Shown piece by piece: positions 16,497 through 24,403 of a DNA stretch of 42,839 bases. Position numbers and translations under genes: made by a program. The notes under the pieces are model-generated. The model worked only from the letters and a program-made list of their open reading frames with translations. It did not search any database and was not told the DNA's origin. The DNA comes from Actinomycetota bacterium (GTDB taxonomy: Bacteria > Actinomycetota > Acidimicrobiia > Acidimicrobiales > Acidimicrobiaceae): contig SCQM01000118.1 of the NCBI GenBank assembly GCA_004298555.1, positions 1-42,839 of the forward strand, read 5' to 3'. How positions within the stretch are numbered: position 1 is the stretch's first letter; the number at the start of each line of letters is the position of its first letter.

Positions 16497-17177
16497 ATGC
16501 CGATTGACGTTTCGACCAAAGACTGTACCGCATTAGGAGATGCCGAGCTGGCTGCCATGGCCGATCTGGCTGAAAAGAGCGGATCCGGCTTCGATCTAGG
16601 CTTTTTGTCCAAACAGCAGGAAGACTGGGTTCTTGTCACCGATGCACATTTGGGTGACGAACTTGTGGGTTACGCGTTTTATACGCTTGAAAGAATTGGT
16701 GGCACTCCAGCAATTCTTATGGGGATCCTCACAATCAGATCAGGTGAAGACAGTTCTGCTATTTTGAATGCGATACTTCATGATCAATACAGGAAGGCAG
16801 TTCTTGCATTCCCTGATGAAGATGTTCTTATTGGCTGCAGGTTGGTCTCGCCTCATGGCTATGCGCTGCTGGAGAATCTAGTCGATATCGTTCCGCGGCC
16901 GGGCTACAAGCCAACCGGCGAGGAACGTGCCTGGGGACGCCGCTTAGCAAAGAGATTTGGGGCTGAGCATCGCCTTGACGACCGGACTTTTGTTCTGTCG
17001 GGCACTGGCAGCGTTGACGGTTATGTTGACTTCACTGATCCAAATCTGAATGGAAAGTTCGACGAGTACAAAAACTTCTTCGAGCCTCTCGATTACAGCA
17101 GACTCGACTGCGTTTGCGCTTTTGGCTGGGTTATGGCTGAGGACCTTGCCCTTGTGGGCAGGGTTGAAGAGGATTAA
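16497..17177 (+). CDS. Conserved-looking protein of unknown function downstream of dnaE
   Basis: This is a 226-residue, acidic, soluble-looking protein with no signal peptide or membrane segment. I do not recognise a named family. Alternating strands and helices with DELVGYAFYTLERIGGTPAILMGILTI followed by a helix (DSSAILNAILHDQYRKAVL) resemble a GNAT-like core, but no acetyl-CoA loop (Q/R-x-x-G-x-G/A) is visible. The second half has RPGYKPTGEERAWGRRLAKRFG and a distinctive GSVDGYVDFTDP segment. Codon use and length support a real gene. ATG 16497 follows an AGGAG about 12 bases upstream. It lies 79 bases after dnaE and could be in its transcript. Confidence 0.7.
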   Translation: MPIDVSTKDCTALGDAELAAMADLAEKSGSGFDLGFLSKQQEDWVLVTDAHLGDELVGYAFYTLERIGGTPAILMGILTIRSGEDSSAILNAILHDQYRKAVLAFPDEDVLIGCRLVSPHGYALLENLVDIVPRPGYKPTGEERAWGRRLAKRFGAEHRLDDRTFVLSGTGSVDGYVDFTDPNLNGKFDEYKNFFEPLDYSRLDCVCAFGWVMAEDLALVGRVEED

Positions 17178-17544
17178 AGAGTTTTCTTCTTGGCATTTGC
17201 ATATGCATAGGTGCCAGGCGCATTGGACCGGTTCGCGTGCCTGAACCCAAATAGAATTCTGTTCTGGAATGGCAAAGTCCTTGGAATAGTTGAGACGTCA
17301 TAACTTTAACTGGAATTGGCGCTGGGCAGTCATTGGCAAAGGTTCCGGAGATCCGCATTTGGCACACGGGCGTTAATCATGCACTGCCAATCTGATATGA
17401 GGGTCTACGCCCTATGGTGCGGACCAATACGCGGTGAGTATCGGCAGCAGTTCACATCATGCCAGGCTCCATCAGCAGGCATAAGTATCAACATCGACCA
17501 TGCTCAGTGAGCTGGCTCCTTAAGCACAACCGTTCCCCTGATTC
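17178..17544. other. Intergenic region without a recognised gene
   Basis: This stretch of about 370 bases holds no reading frame with recognisable protein features. TGGCA (17191-17195) pairs with TGCCA (17212-17216) around a loop containing the palindrome TGCATATGCA, a modest hairpin just after the upstream stop. No U-tract follows. No tRNA- or riboswitch-like pattern was found. Confidence 0.4.
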
Positions 17545-17573
17545 TTGATAGTCGCAAACAACTGGGATAGAAT
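17545..17573 (+). promoter_or_regulatory. Sigma-70 type promoter of the acetate transporter-like gene
   Basis: TTGATA (17545-17550) and TAGAAT (17568-17573) are separated by exactly 17 bases, each close to the -35 and -10 consensus. Transcription would begin near 17580, leaving a short leader with AAGGAGG at 17594-17600. This is the clearest housekeeping promoter in the window. Confidence 0.62.
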
Positions 17574-17611
17574 AGCGGGTTGTCTACAACATGAAGGAGG
17601 TTGCAGCTATT

Positions 17612-18223
17612 ATGCTTGGCACGGTAGTGAGTCTCCAATCATCGGCATTCCCACCATTGGCTCTTGGTTTCATGGGTCTTGGCACGGGTTATCTCATCTA
17701 TGGACCACAAGAATTATTCCATTACCCTCATCGCAACACTGACGTCGATGCCGCAACTGGCGTTTGGGGAGTCTGGCTGCCGGGTTTTTGCCAGTTCGTA
17801 ACTGGGGTGGTTCTGTTTCTTGGGCTGATGCTCGGTACGTTTACCGATAAGCCGCTTTACATGGCCGCATTGGCGTTCAGTGCATATGGCATCCACTGGT
17901 TTGCCATGGGTTGGAATCGCATGCAGGGACGGGCGGAGCCTCGGGTGAATCTTGGTATGGCTATCGGATTCCTCGCGATATCTGCGCTGGGCGCTGCGGT
18001 GTTTCTTGGCGCGCATGACACTCCTGTCGCCCTTATTTTCATCGGGCTTATTCTCGTATATGTCTCAGACATTTTCGCAAGCCTGAAGCCCAGCATGCAT
18101 GGCTTAGGTGCTTTCGGAGAGCGGTCACTGGGCTTGTTTCATATTCTGACCGGCATCTGGCTTCTCTACATGATGTTCGGTGTCACTCTTAATTTCGCCT
18201 TGGGCTACCATTGGTGGATTTAG
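17612..18223 (+). CDS. GPR1/FUN34/YaaH (acetate transporter) family membrane protein
   Basis: This 203-residue protein has six hydrophobic segments and the features of the AceTr/SatP family: an N-terminal FPPLALGFMGLGTGYLIYG helix, GVWLPGFCQFVTGVVLFLG, FSAYGIHWFAMGWNRMQG, and a last helix ending GYHWWI. Family members carry acetate or succinate across the cytoplasmic membrane. The frame opens at ATG 17591, but that codon overlaps the SD AAGGAGG (17594-17600), so ATG 17612 is preferred. It stands alone between its own promoter and terminator. AmiS/UreI-type amide channels have a similar size and topology and are the main alternative. Confidence 0.78.
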   Translation: MLGTVVSLQSSAFPPLALGFMGLGTGYLIYGPQELFHYPHRNTDVDAATGVWGVWLPGFCQFVTGVVLFLGLMLGTFTDKPLYMAALAFSAYGIHWFAMGWNRMQGRAEPRVNLGMAIGFLAISALGAAVFLGAHDTPVALIFIGLILVYVSDIFASLKPSMHGLGAFGERSLGLFHILTGIWLLYMMFGVTLNFALGYHWWI

Positions 18224-18269
18224 AGCTTCGCAAATTGCCGAAGCGCATCTGAACTTCTGCATTGTAAGA

Positions 18270-18307
18270 GCCTGGCGGGTGGAGCACTCCACCCGCCAGG
18301 CATTTTT
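18270..18307 (+). terminator. Strong rho-independent terminator
   Basis: A perfect 14-base-pair stem, GCCTGGCGGGTGGA (18270-18283) with TCCACCCGCCAGGC (18288-18301), encloses a GCAC loop and is followed by ATTTTT. It ends the acetate transporter-like transcript 46 bases after the stop codon. Confidence 0.9.
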
Positions 18308-18469
18308 AACTTTCGAAAGTTGTGCCGCTGAATCAGCCGATCGTGAATCCGGCCCGCCCAGCAGTCGGCACGTCTAATGCCATCAGGATCTGCTAGCTAA
18401 CACACGAGATGCTTCGCCATCGAGTCGTGTTATATTTCCTAAGAGAATGTAAGGTAAACTATACAACTG

Positions 18470-18486
18470 TAATGTAGACTGCATTA
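18470..18486. promoter_or_regulatory. 17-base palindrome upstream of the mod regulator, probable operator
   Basis: TAATG-TAGACTG-CATTA pairs at seven of eight symmetric positions. It lies 20 bases before the regulator ATG and just after a possible -10 (TATACA, 18460-18465; no good -35 was found). A repressor bound here would block transcription start, consistent with autoregulation by the HTH protein. A TGTA-N10-TACA pair lies at 18448-18465. Confidence 0.45.
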
Positions 18487-18505
18487 TCCTTTGAAGAGAG
18501 ACGTG

Positions 18506-19543
18506 ATGGCATCGAACAAAGTTGAACAATTGCGGATGCAGAGGGGAATGTCTCTTTCCGGGCTGGCTCGAATTGCGGGCATCTCTCGGCAATCGTTGTA
18601 TGCGATAGAGGCAGGCATCCAAGTACCGAAGGTATATCTTGCGATGGCAATTGCAAGTGCTCTCGGGACCGATGTAGTGGATGTTTTTCCTAGCGACCCG
18701 CCCGGCGCATACCGGTTTCAGATCCAAAGGGGAACGGCCGGCGCAGTAAGTGCGTATATCGCGGAAGTTGATGGAGAGGCAATCGTCCGCCAGTCATTTG
18801 CCGCAGGATTTGCTGCGCCACCCGCAGCTGGCGACGCCGTGGTCCGAATCGTTAACTCGAATTACGTAGTGGAATCACAAATCGGTCGTTCTGGAATGTT
18901 CATTGATGGGTGCGACCCGGTCCTGGGGCTCATATCTTCGCGCATGACCGAGAGCTCTGGCAGTTTCAAAGTCCGTTGGTTTTATGGTTCCAATAGGGTT
19001 TCTTTGGCGAACTTGCATGGCAAGCTTACTCACTGTGCCCTGGTGCACGGCGAGGTTGCTGATATGGATGACGAAGTCGGAACCTCCAAGGGATATTTGG
19101 CAGTGCCATTTGGGCGCTGGGAGCTCGCCTTGTGTTTTTTGCCAGATAACCCCAAGCAAATAAGGTCTCTCGCGGACCTGCTCAGGCCGGATATCCGGTT
19201 TGCGTCCAGGGAAGAGGGATCCGGTGTCCGGCATTTTGTCGATCAGCATCTTGCCGATGTCGGGACCGAGACCGCTCTGGTCCGGGGTTTATCTACTTTT
19301 GGCGACCATTACCAAGTTGCGGCGGCGGTTGAACTGGGATTATGCGATGCGGGGATCGTGCCGGCCTCGATCGCAGAAAGTCAGGGTTTGGGATTCGTTC
19401 CAGTAGGAGAGCACCAGTCATCGTTAGTTTTTTCAAAAGATGGATACGGTCTTGCATCCGACAGGGGAATTCTGGATTTGCTGAATTCCGCTTCATTTGC
19501 AAAAGAAGTAGCAATCATGGGCGGGTATCAGCTCGTCGGCTGA
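18506..19543 (+). CDS. XRE-type HTH regulator with ModA-like substrate-binding domain
   Basis: This is a 345-residue regulator. Residues ~5-60 form a Cro/XRE helix-turn-helix (VEQLRMQRGMSLSGLARIAGISRQSLYAIEAG). The rest resembles the cytoplasmic periplasmic-binding-protein-like domain (COG1910 type) found in molybdate-responsive regulators, for example SREEGSGVRHFVDQHLADVG, YQVAAAVELGLCDAGIVPASIA and LGFVPVGEHQSSLVF. It probably binds molybdate or tungstate directly and controls the transport genes that follow. ATG 18506 has AAGAGAG five bases upstream; the TTG at 18491 lacks an SD. The gap to the binding-protein gene is only 28 bases, indicating an operon. Confidence 0.85.
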   Translation: MASNKVEQLRMQRGMSLSGLARIAGISRQSLYAIEAGIQVPKVYLAMAIASALGTDVVDVFPSDPPGAYRFQIQRGTAGAVSAYIAEVDGEAIVRQSFAAGFAAPPAAGDAVVRIVNSNYVVESQIGRSGMFIDGCDPVLGLISSRMTESSGSFKVRWFYGSNRVSLANLHGKLTHCALVHGEVADMDDEVGTSKGYLAVPFGRWELALCFLPDNPKQIRSLADLLRPDIRFASREEGSGVRHFVDQHLADVGTETALVRGLSTFGDHYQVAAAVELGLCDAGIVPASIAESQGLGFVPVGEHQSSLVFSKDGYGLASDRGILDLLNSASFAKEVAIMGGYQLVG

Positions 19544-19571
19544 TCAGAATCAAATCATTTGGGAGCTATTC

Positions 19572-20471
19572 ATGTTTGGTTTAAAGCGTCTTGGCAGCCT
19601 GTTTTCGGCGTTAGTCGTGGTTTCGGTAGTGGCCTCCAGTTGCGGGAACTCAGGGGGAGGCTCATCGGCCGTTGGCACGGGAACCAGCAAGCCGCCCCAG
19701 AGCACAGTTAATCTTTCGTATGCGGGATCGCTCGAGGCTGCGATGAACAATGTAATTGGTCCAGCCTTTTCCAAGGCTTCAGGTTACAAACTCAACGGAT
19801 ACCCGGGAGGTTCGGTGGCCCTTGCCAATCAGATCAAAGAAAAGCTCCGGCTGGCCGATGTTTTTCTATCCGCATCCCCATCGGTGAATAACACCTTGTC
19901 GGGTTCCGCGAATGGGAATCTCCTGACCTGGTATTCGGACCTCGCTTCATCTCCATTGGTGATTGGATATAATCCGAATTCAAAATATGCCTCCCAGCTC
20001 AATAGCGGTGACTGGTTTGAAGTTATGCGTCAAAGCGGCTTTCGGCTTGGAAGAACTGATCCAAAGCTGGATCCAAAAGGCACTCTCACCGAGACGCTCG
20101 TCAAAGATGAAGGAACCAAAATAGGGGACCCGTCTCTGCCTACTCAACTCCTTGGATCGCCGGAGAATTCGGCGCAGATATTTCCGGAAGAGACGCTGGT
20201 CGGCCGGCTTGAGTCAGGACAACTCGATGCGGGGTTTTTTTACCAAAATGAGGCAAAAATGGCGAAGATCCCATATATCGAAACCGGTATTTCCATTGGC
20301 GCGAGCTTCACGATATCAATACTCAATGACGCAAAGAATCTTAATGGGGCAATCGCTTTTGTCAATTTCCTATATTCGGCGCAGGGGAGCCAGCTTCTGA
20401 ATTCCGTAGGATTGCTCCCGGCAAAGCCAGTCGTGCACGGCACCGGAGTGCAAAGCGGTGTCAAGTTTTAA
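19572..20471 (+). CDS. Molybdate/tungstate ABC transporter substrate-binding lipoprotein (ModA/WtpA-like)
   Basis: This is a 299-residue exported protein. The signal peptide ends in VASSCGNSGGG, where the cysteine at about residue 24 is a likely lipidation site, although Ala replaces the usual Leu at -3. The mature part has the WtpA/ModA order: LSYAGSLEAAMNNVIGPAF, GYPGGSVALANQIKEKLRLADVFLSAS, SPLVIGYNPNS, GRTDPKLDPKGTL, and a late ESGQLDAGFFYQNEA. GSL/GGS serines and the DP-K region bind the oxyanion in this family. It would deliver molybdate or tungstate to the permease encoded next. ATG 19572 has GGGAGC upstream. Confidence 0.88.
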   Translation: MFGLKRLGSLFSALVVVSVVASSCGNSGGGSSAVGTGTSKPPQSTVNLSYAGSLEAAMNNVIGPAFSKASGYKLNGYPGGSVALANQIKEKLRLADVFLSASPSVNNTLSGSANGNLLTWYSDLASSPLVIGYNPNSKYASQLNSGDWFEVMRQSGFRLGRTDPKLDPKGTLTETLVKDEGTKIGDPSLPTQLLGSPENSAQIFPEETLVGRLESGQLDAGFFYQNEAKMAKIPYIETGISIGASFTISILNDAKNLNGAIAFVNFLYSAQGSQLLNSVGLLPAKPVVHGTGVQSGVKF

Positions 20472-20617
20472 CATCATGGAGGTAAACGGGTAAACCCTTT
20501 GAGTTTGCGTGAGCGGCAGCGACTGTCTGTGGACAGAGCCGTGACATTCATTTCGAAACTTAGTATGGCATCGAATTCGGATAGGTTTGGCGACAACTAG
20601 AAAATGAGGTGGCAGAA
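20472..20617. other. Spacer between the binding-protein gene and the permease-ATPase gene
   Basis: This spacer of about 145 bases is unusually long inside what otherwise looks like one operon. It contains a small CTGTC-TGTG-GACAG hairpin and no recognisable gene. It may hold an internal promoter or an RNA processing site. GAGGTGG at 20605-20611 is the ribosome binding site of the next gene. Confidence 0.35.
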
Positions 20618-22528
20618 GTGCCAGATGGCATGACGAAGCCTAGGAAAGATATCGGCATTTTTGGGGGTTGGCTGGTCATTTATCTTGCGATCCCATTTGC
20701 CGGTCTGATTGTTTATGTCGCTTACCATGGCATTGGAAGTGCAAGTGGGATGCCGTCGGCCGCTTATATTTCGGCGGCCACTGCCACAATTACGACTTTG
20801 ATTCTGGTCGTTTTCGGGATTCCGCTGGCAAGCTATCTGGCCCACACGGACTCTGTTCGTTCGCGGGTTGCAAGGACGATCATTCGCCTGCCGCTCGGGA
20901 TTCCGCCTCTGGTCTCGGGGATAATGCTGCTCATAGCATTTGGCCCCTATTCCACCATCGGAAAATTGTTTCATGGAAGGCTTGTCAGTTCGATGGCAGC
21001 AATTGTTCTTGCGCAATTGTTCGTCGAAATGCCATTCGTTGTCGAGGGTACGCGTGCAGCGTTTTCTGCACTTTCACCAGAAGTGTTTGAGGTGTCGTAT
21101 TTACTGGGCATTCCGAACTGGCGCCGAATTGTGGGAATCGAACTTCCTTTGTCGATCAAGTCAGTCCGGACAGCTGTGATGATGGGCTGGCTTCGGGCTT
21201 TCGGCGAATTTGGCGCTACGGTGCTGGTAGCGTATCATCCGACGTCGCTACCAGTGATGATTTTTGCACAGTTCTCGGGATCCGGACTCAGGACGGCAAT
21301 CCTTCCAGTCGCCGCAGTTCTGGTTATTTCGTTTCTGGCTGTGGCCGTTATAACTAGGATCATTGTTCCGTCAAAGCTGGTGCTGGGAATTAGAAATCCC
21401 CGGGGGGTGGGACATGAGGAATTGCCGCTGCCCGTAGAGCCTCCGGCTAGCAGCGGCAGTGATCATATAAAAATCGGTGTGAACGGACATATTGGGGGAT
21501 TTGCACTGGATGTAGAAGTCGCCACGGACAGCCGGTCACTTGCGATAACAGGTCCTTCGGGAGCTGGGAAGTCCATGACTCTTCGCAGCATTGCCGGACT
21601 TGCGCCGTCTTTAACTGGGCAACTTGATCTGGGCGGCGTCGAGACTCCGAGGATAGCCTATGTTCCCCAAGGTCAGGGCCTTTTCGACCATCTCAATGTT
21701 TATGCGCAAATGGCGGCTTCGGTGCGATGGGCTGGCGGAGTCAAGGAGAGCGCCGAGATCGAGAGAAGGATCTTAGTGGTGGCAAATCAGGTTGGAATCG
21801 TTCCGCTCTTGGATCGAAGGGTCTCGACCCTTTCGGGCGGGCAGCGACAGCGCGTGGCCCTCGCTCGCTCTCTTGCAGCAGGTCCAGATCTTCTTATACT
21901 CGACGAGCCGTTCAGCGCACTGGACCGGTTTGAGAGAGACAGGCAGATAAGGTTTGTCCGCAATCTGGTTATGGGTCTGAACCTCTACCTAATCGTCGTA
22001 ACCCATGACATCACGGAGGCGGCATTCCTGTCTGAATCATTGGCAATTATTGATGACGGGGTTGTGATTGCTGAAGGAACTGTTGGTGAGTTGTTGAAAG
22101 ATCCGGGAAGCGTGGAAGTAGCTCAAATCTTAGGTTATGAGAATATTCTGGGTGTCGAAGCAAACCCACGTGGAATGTTTGACGCAGTGAGTGATCTGGC
22201 AGACCAGCGCGAGGAGGGATTTGCGGTTGCCTTCAAGAGTTCGGGCCACCGGGTGATCGAATCCAAGGTTATTACGACAAGAGCTAAACCGAGTTTTCAG
22301 TTTGAAATTACCGATGCGGGAGTAACACTTCACGCACTCTGCTATGTAGGGGACAGCATCGACCTTGGTACATTTCGAGTGGCAATCTTACGCGCGGACA
22401 ACTCGACTATCGAGCTTGAACTGAACGAGTCTTTTGGGAATCTAGTAGCAGGCGATCTAATGGAGATGCAGGTGGAACTTGGCAGGGGGAGCACTTCGGT
22501 GGTGCGCAAAAATCATATTGCGGTCTAA
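20618..22528 (+). CDS. Molybdate/tungstate ABC transporter, fused permease and ATP-binding protein (ModB-ModC type)
   Basis: This ~636-residue single polypeptide joins two transporter subunits. Residues ~15-255 are a ModB/WtpB-type permease: several hydrophobic helices, RLPLGIPPLVSGIMLL, and the EAA-like coupling loop SYLLGIPNWRRIVGIELPLS. After a linker, an ATPase follows with Walker A GPSGAGKS (about 312-319), Q-loop VPQGQGLFDHLNV, signature LSGGQRQRVALARSLA, Walker B LLILDEPFSALD and H-loop VVTHDITEA. A C-terminal ~75-residue TOBE-like oxyanion-sensing domain is recognisable by GVTLHALCYVGDSIDL and NLVAGDLMEMQVEL. The frame opens at 20609, but GAGGTGG (20605-20611) favours GTG 20618. Molybdate versus tungstate cannot be decided from sequence alone. 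Confidence 0.9.
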   Translation: MPDGMTKPRKDIGIFGGWLVIYLAIPFAGLIVYVAYHGIGSASGMPSAAYISAATATITTLILVVFGIPLASYLAHTDSVRSRVARTIIRLPLGIPPLVSGIMLLIAFGPYSTIGKLFHGRLVSSMAAIVLAQLFVEMPFVVEGTRAAFSALSPEVFEVSYLLGIPNWRRIVGIELPLSIKSVRTAVMMGWLRAFGEFGATVLVAYHPTSLPVMIFAQFSGSGLRTAILPVAAVLVISFLAVAVITRIIVPSKLVLGIRNPRGVGHEELPLPVEPPASSGSDHIKIGVNGHIGGFALDVEVATDSRSLAITGPSGAGKSMTLRSIAGLAPSLTGQLDLGGVETPRIAYVPQGQGLFDHLNVYAQMAASVRWAGGVKESAEIERRILVVANQVGIVPLLDRRVSTLSGGQRQRVALARSLAAGPDLLILDEPFSALDRFERDRQIRFVRNLVMGLNLYLIVVTHDITEAAFLSESLAIIDDGVVIAEGTVGELLKDPGSVEVAQILGYENILGVEANPRGMFDAVSDLADQREEGFAVAFKSSGHRVIESKVITTRAKPSFQFEITDAGVTLHALCYVGDSIDLGTFRVAILRADNSTIELELNESFGNLVAGDLMEMQVELGRGSTSVVRKNHIAV

Positions 22529-23050
22529 ACGGCGAATGGGTTTGAGTGCGAGTGTTTTGTAGGAGGCTGTTTCGGCATGTGCGATGCGGAGCCAGGCAAA
22601 TGTACCGAAGTCTTTAGTTTGCCGTGAATCATCTTGCGGCTGTGACTTCTGGAATTACAGAAGCCCTGGTTCCAAAACCCTCTCACCATGTTCAGGTATG
22701 AACTTGCTTCGGCGGCGAGTCCGCTCGAGGATTTGTCACCCTCGTTGCACCTAAACACCCGAGCCTATAACTTAGCGCGCGCCTTGGCGTTGCTCTCCAA
22801 GCGACTATCATCCGCATTCTTGCGTCGACAATTCGACCGGCATTTAATCGGACCTGCCACCGTGCCTGCAGTTTGGCCAGACTGATCTTTCCAGGTCTGC
22901 GATTTCTGACTTCTTTATTCAGGTGGCCAATTTATGGATTGGCTGCTCAAGTCCGATTTCGGTCCAGCTGAAAAATTGAGGATAATTGACCTGTTGTGAC
23001 GTTAATAGTTCTTTCAAAGGTGCCATCATGTACCTATGGACGGAGGGTGG
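22529..23050. other. 522-base intergenic region
   Basis: No convincing gene is visible. A CTTCTG-N6-CAGAAG hairpin lies near 22648-22665 with no U-tract. Open frames on both strands (for example 22688-22885 plus) lack a ribosome binding site and any family resemblance. The right end carries GGAGGG (23042-23047) for the DUF1707 gene. Confidence 0.4.
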
Positions 23051-23476
23051 ATGACAACTCGGGCGTCAGACGCAGACAGGGCGGATGTTGCCAATCTTCT
23101 CAGGGAGGCGGCAGCGGAGGGCCGTTTAACCATCTCCGAGCTTTCAGATCGCCTAAGCGCGGCTATGGCGGCAAGAACCTATGCCGACCTGCATCAATGC
23201 CTGCGGGAGCTGCCCGAATACAGTTCTTACAAACCTTGGCAAAAGATACGCCGCAGCGAGGTTCAGATCGTTAATGGCGGAATCCGGCATCGAAGACGAG
23301 GCGGATTGGCGATTCTCGGGCCAGTTATCGTTGTGGCAGTGGGATTCGCGATATTGACAGCGCTGTCTGGGATGGTGGCTTGGCTGGTGTTGCTGCCGCT
23401 CCGAATGTTCCTGGATGTCATTTTATTTGTAATTCTTTATCGGGTTCTGAGATTTATTTTGCACATGTTGCGCTAG
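23051..23476 (+). CDS. DUF1707 domain membrane protein
   Basis: This 141-residue protein opens directly with the DUF1707 (SHOCT-like) domain common in actinobacteria: TRASDADRADVANLLREAAAEGRLTISELSDRL, split across residues 3-36, then AAMAARTYADLHQCLRELP. Two hydrophobic segments follow (LAILGPVIVVAVGFAILTAL and the last ~35 residues), so the N-terminal domain is probably cytoplasmic on a membrane-anchored protein. ATG 23051 has GGAGGG upstream; the ATG at 23036 has no SD. Domain function is unknown. It stands alone. Confidence 0.8.
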   Translation: MTTRASDADRADVANLLREAAAEGRLTISELSDRLSAAMAARTYADLHQCLRELPEYSSYKPWQKIRRSEVQIVNGGIRHRRRGGLAILGPVIVVAVGFAILTALSGMVAWLVLLPLRMFLDVILFVILYRVLRFILHMLR

Positions 23477-23597
23477 GCATTGGATTGTGTGCCTGCAGGA
23501 CAGTATTTACTTTCCCAGCATGTCTTTGATCTGGGCCGTACGTGAAGCCTTTTCCACGCCTATCTTTGGAATCTTCCGCATCGCTGAATAATCTGTC

Positions 23598-24362
23598 CTA
23601 TTCATCCTCGATGTCGCTGATAATCGTTGCTGAGTCATTTTGGCTGCGGGTCGAATTGGCTAAATTGAGCTGTCTTGCTTTCAGGATCTTGGCAGTTTTC
23701 CTGGATATTTTTTCGGGTAGCAGTCCGACGGCTATCTTTCGACAGTATCCGCCCCTAGGCTTCGCGAGGGCGACAACCATATATTTCGGTTTGAATCCCA
23801 GAACTGAAGCGATCTCTCTGTCGGAGTTCAGTGGCCGGTCAGCCTTCTCAAAAATAAGGCGTTCGGCTTCATTTCCGAGCGGTAGCGAAGTGATGATTTG
23901 GCTCCACGGAAAGCTGATCGTGATCTCGCCGTAGCTGTTCTTGCGGATAGCCTGCCTTTTCGTTAGCTCAATGACGGTTACAGAAGGTGATCGACCGGTG
24001 ATCTGCCCATAGGAGATAGATGGTCCATTGAAACCAAGAATTGGCATCGAACTGGGACTTGAGCACTCTTTGCAAAGCTGGGAGATAACCCTCTTCTTGT
24101 GGACTTGACCTATCGGAACGATCTCGGTAACCCCGATCAGTTCGGGTCTGGCAGGATCCCAGATGCTTGGTTCATCGCTCAGACGGATTTTCCAGAGTGC
24201 AAAAGGGTTGAAGGGGAGAGATGCAAATCTTTCTGGTTCGACATCAAAACGCACGAAGGCGTTGGTGTTCTGATCTGTTCCGAATATCTCGCTGCCATAG
24301 TTTGCGAGAACGGAAATATCCAGCGAGGTGTCTTCTCCGAAGCTAGGCCTTATTGCATTCAT
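23598..24362 (-). CDS. Hypothetical protein, unrecognised family
   Basis: This 254-residue protein has no signal peptide and no membrane segment. I do not recognise it. It is strand-rich in the first two thirds (RFDVEPERF, ALWKIRLSD, ELIGVTEIVPIGQ, PSVTVIELTKRQAI, GEITISFPWSQIITSLPLG) and has a basic, helix-prone C-terminus (KISRKTAKILKARQLN), ending acidic (ISDIEDE). Cysteines occur at CKEC and once near GGYCRK, so CKEC could be redox-active or metal-binding. ATG at 24362 has AGGA six bases upstream on the minus strand. It lies 41 bases downstream of the thioredoxin-domain gene and is probably co-transcribed with it. Confidence 0.6.
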   Translation of the reverse strand: MNAIRPSFGEDTSLDISVLANYGSEIFGTDQNTNAFVRFDVEPERFASLPFNPFALWKIRLSDEPSIWDPARPELIGVTEIVPIGQVHKKRVISQLCKECSSPSSMPILGFNGPSISYGQITGRSPSVTVIELTKRQAIRKNSYGEITISFPWSQIITSLPLGNEAERLIFEKADRPLNSDREIASVLGFKPKYMVVALAKPRGGYCRKIAVGLLPEKISRKTAKILKARQLNLANSTRSQNDSATIISDIEDE

Positions 24363-24403
24363 GTCAGTCCTGATAATAATCCCGTAGATGCATAGAAAAA
24401 TAT

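Noticed and set aside
17191-17216. Hairpin with TGCATATGCA palindrome as terminator or element
   Set aside because: Only a five- to six-base outer stem with a large loop and no U-tract; too weak to call.
22688-22885. Open frame in the gap after the mod locus
   Set aside because: No SD, composition unlike neighbouring proteins and no family match; treated as chance.
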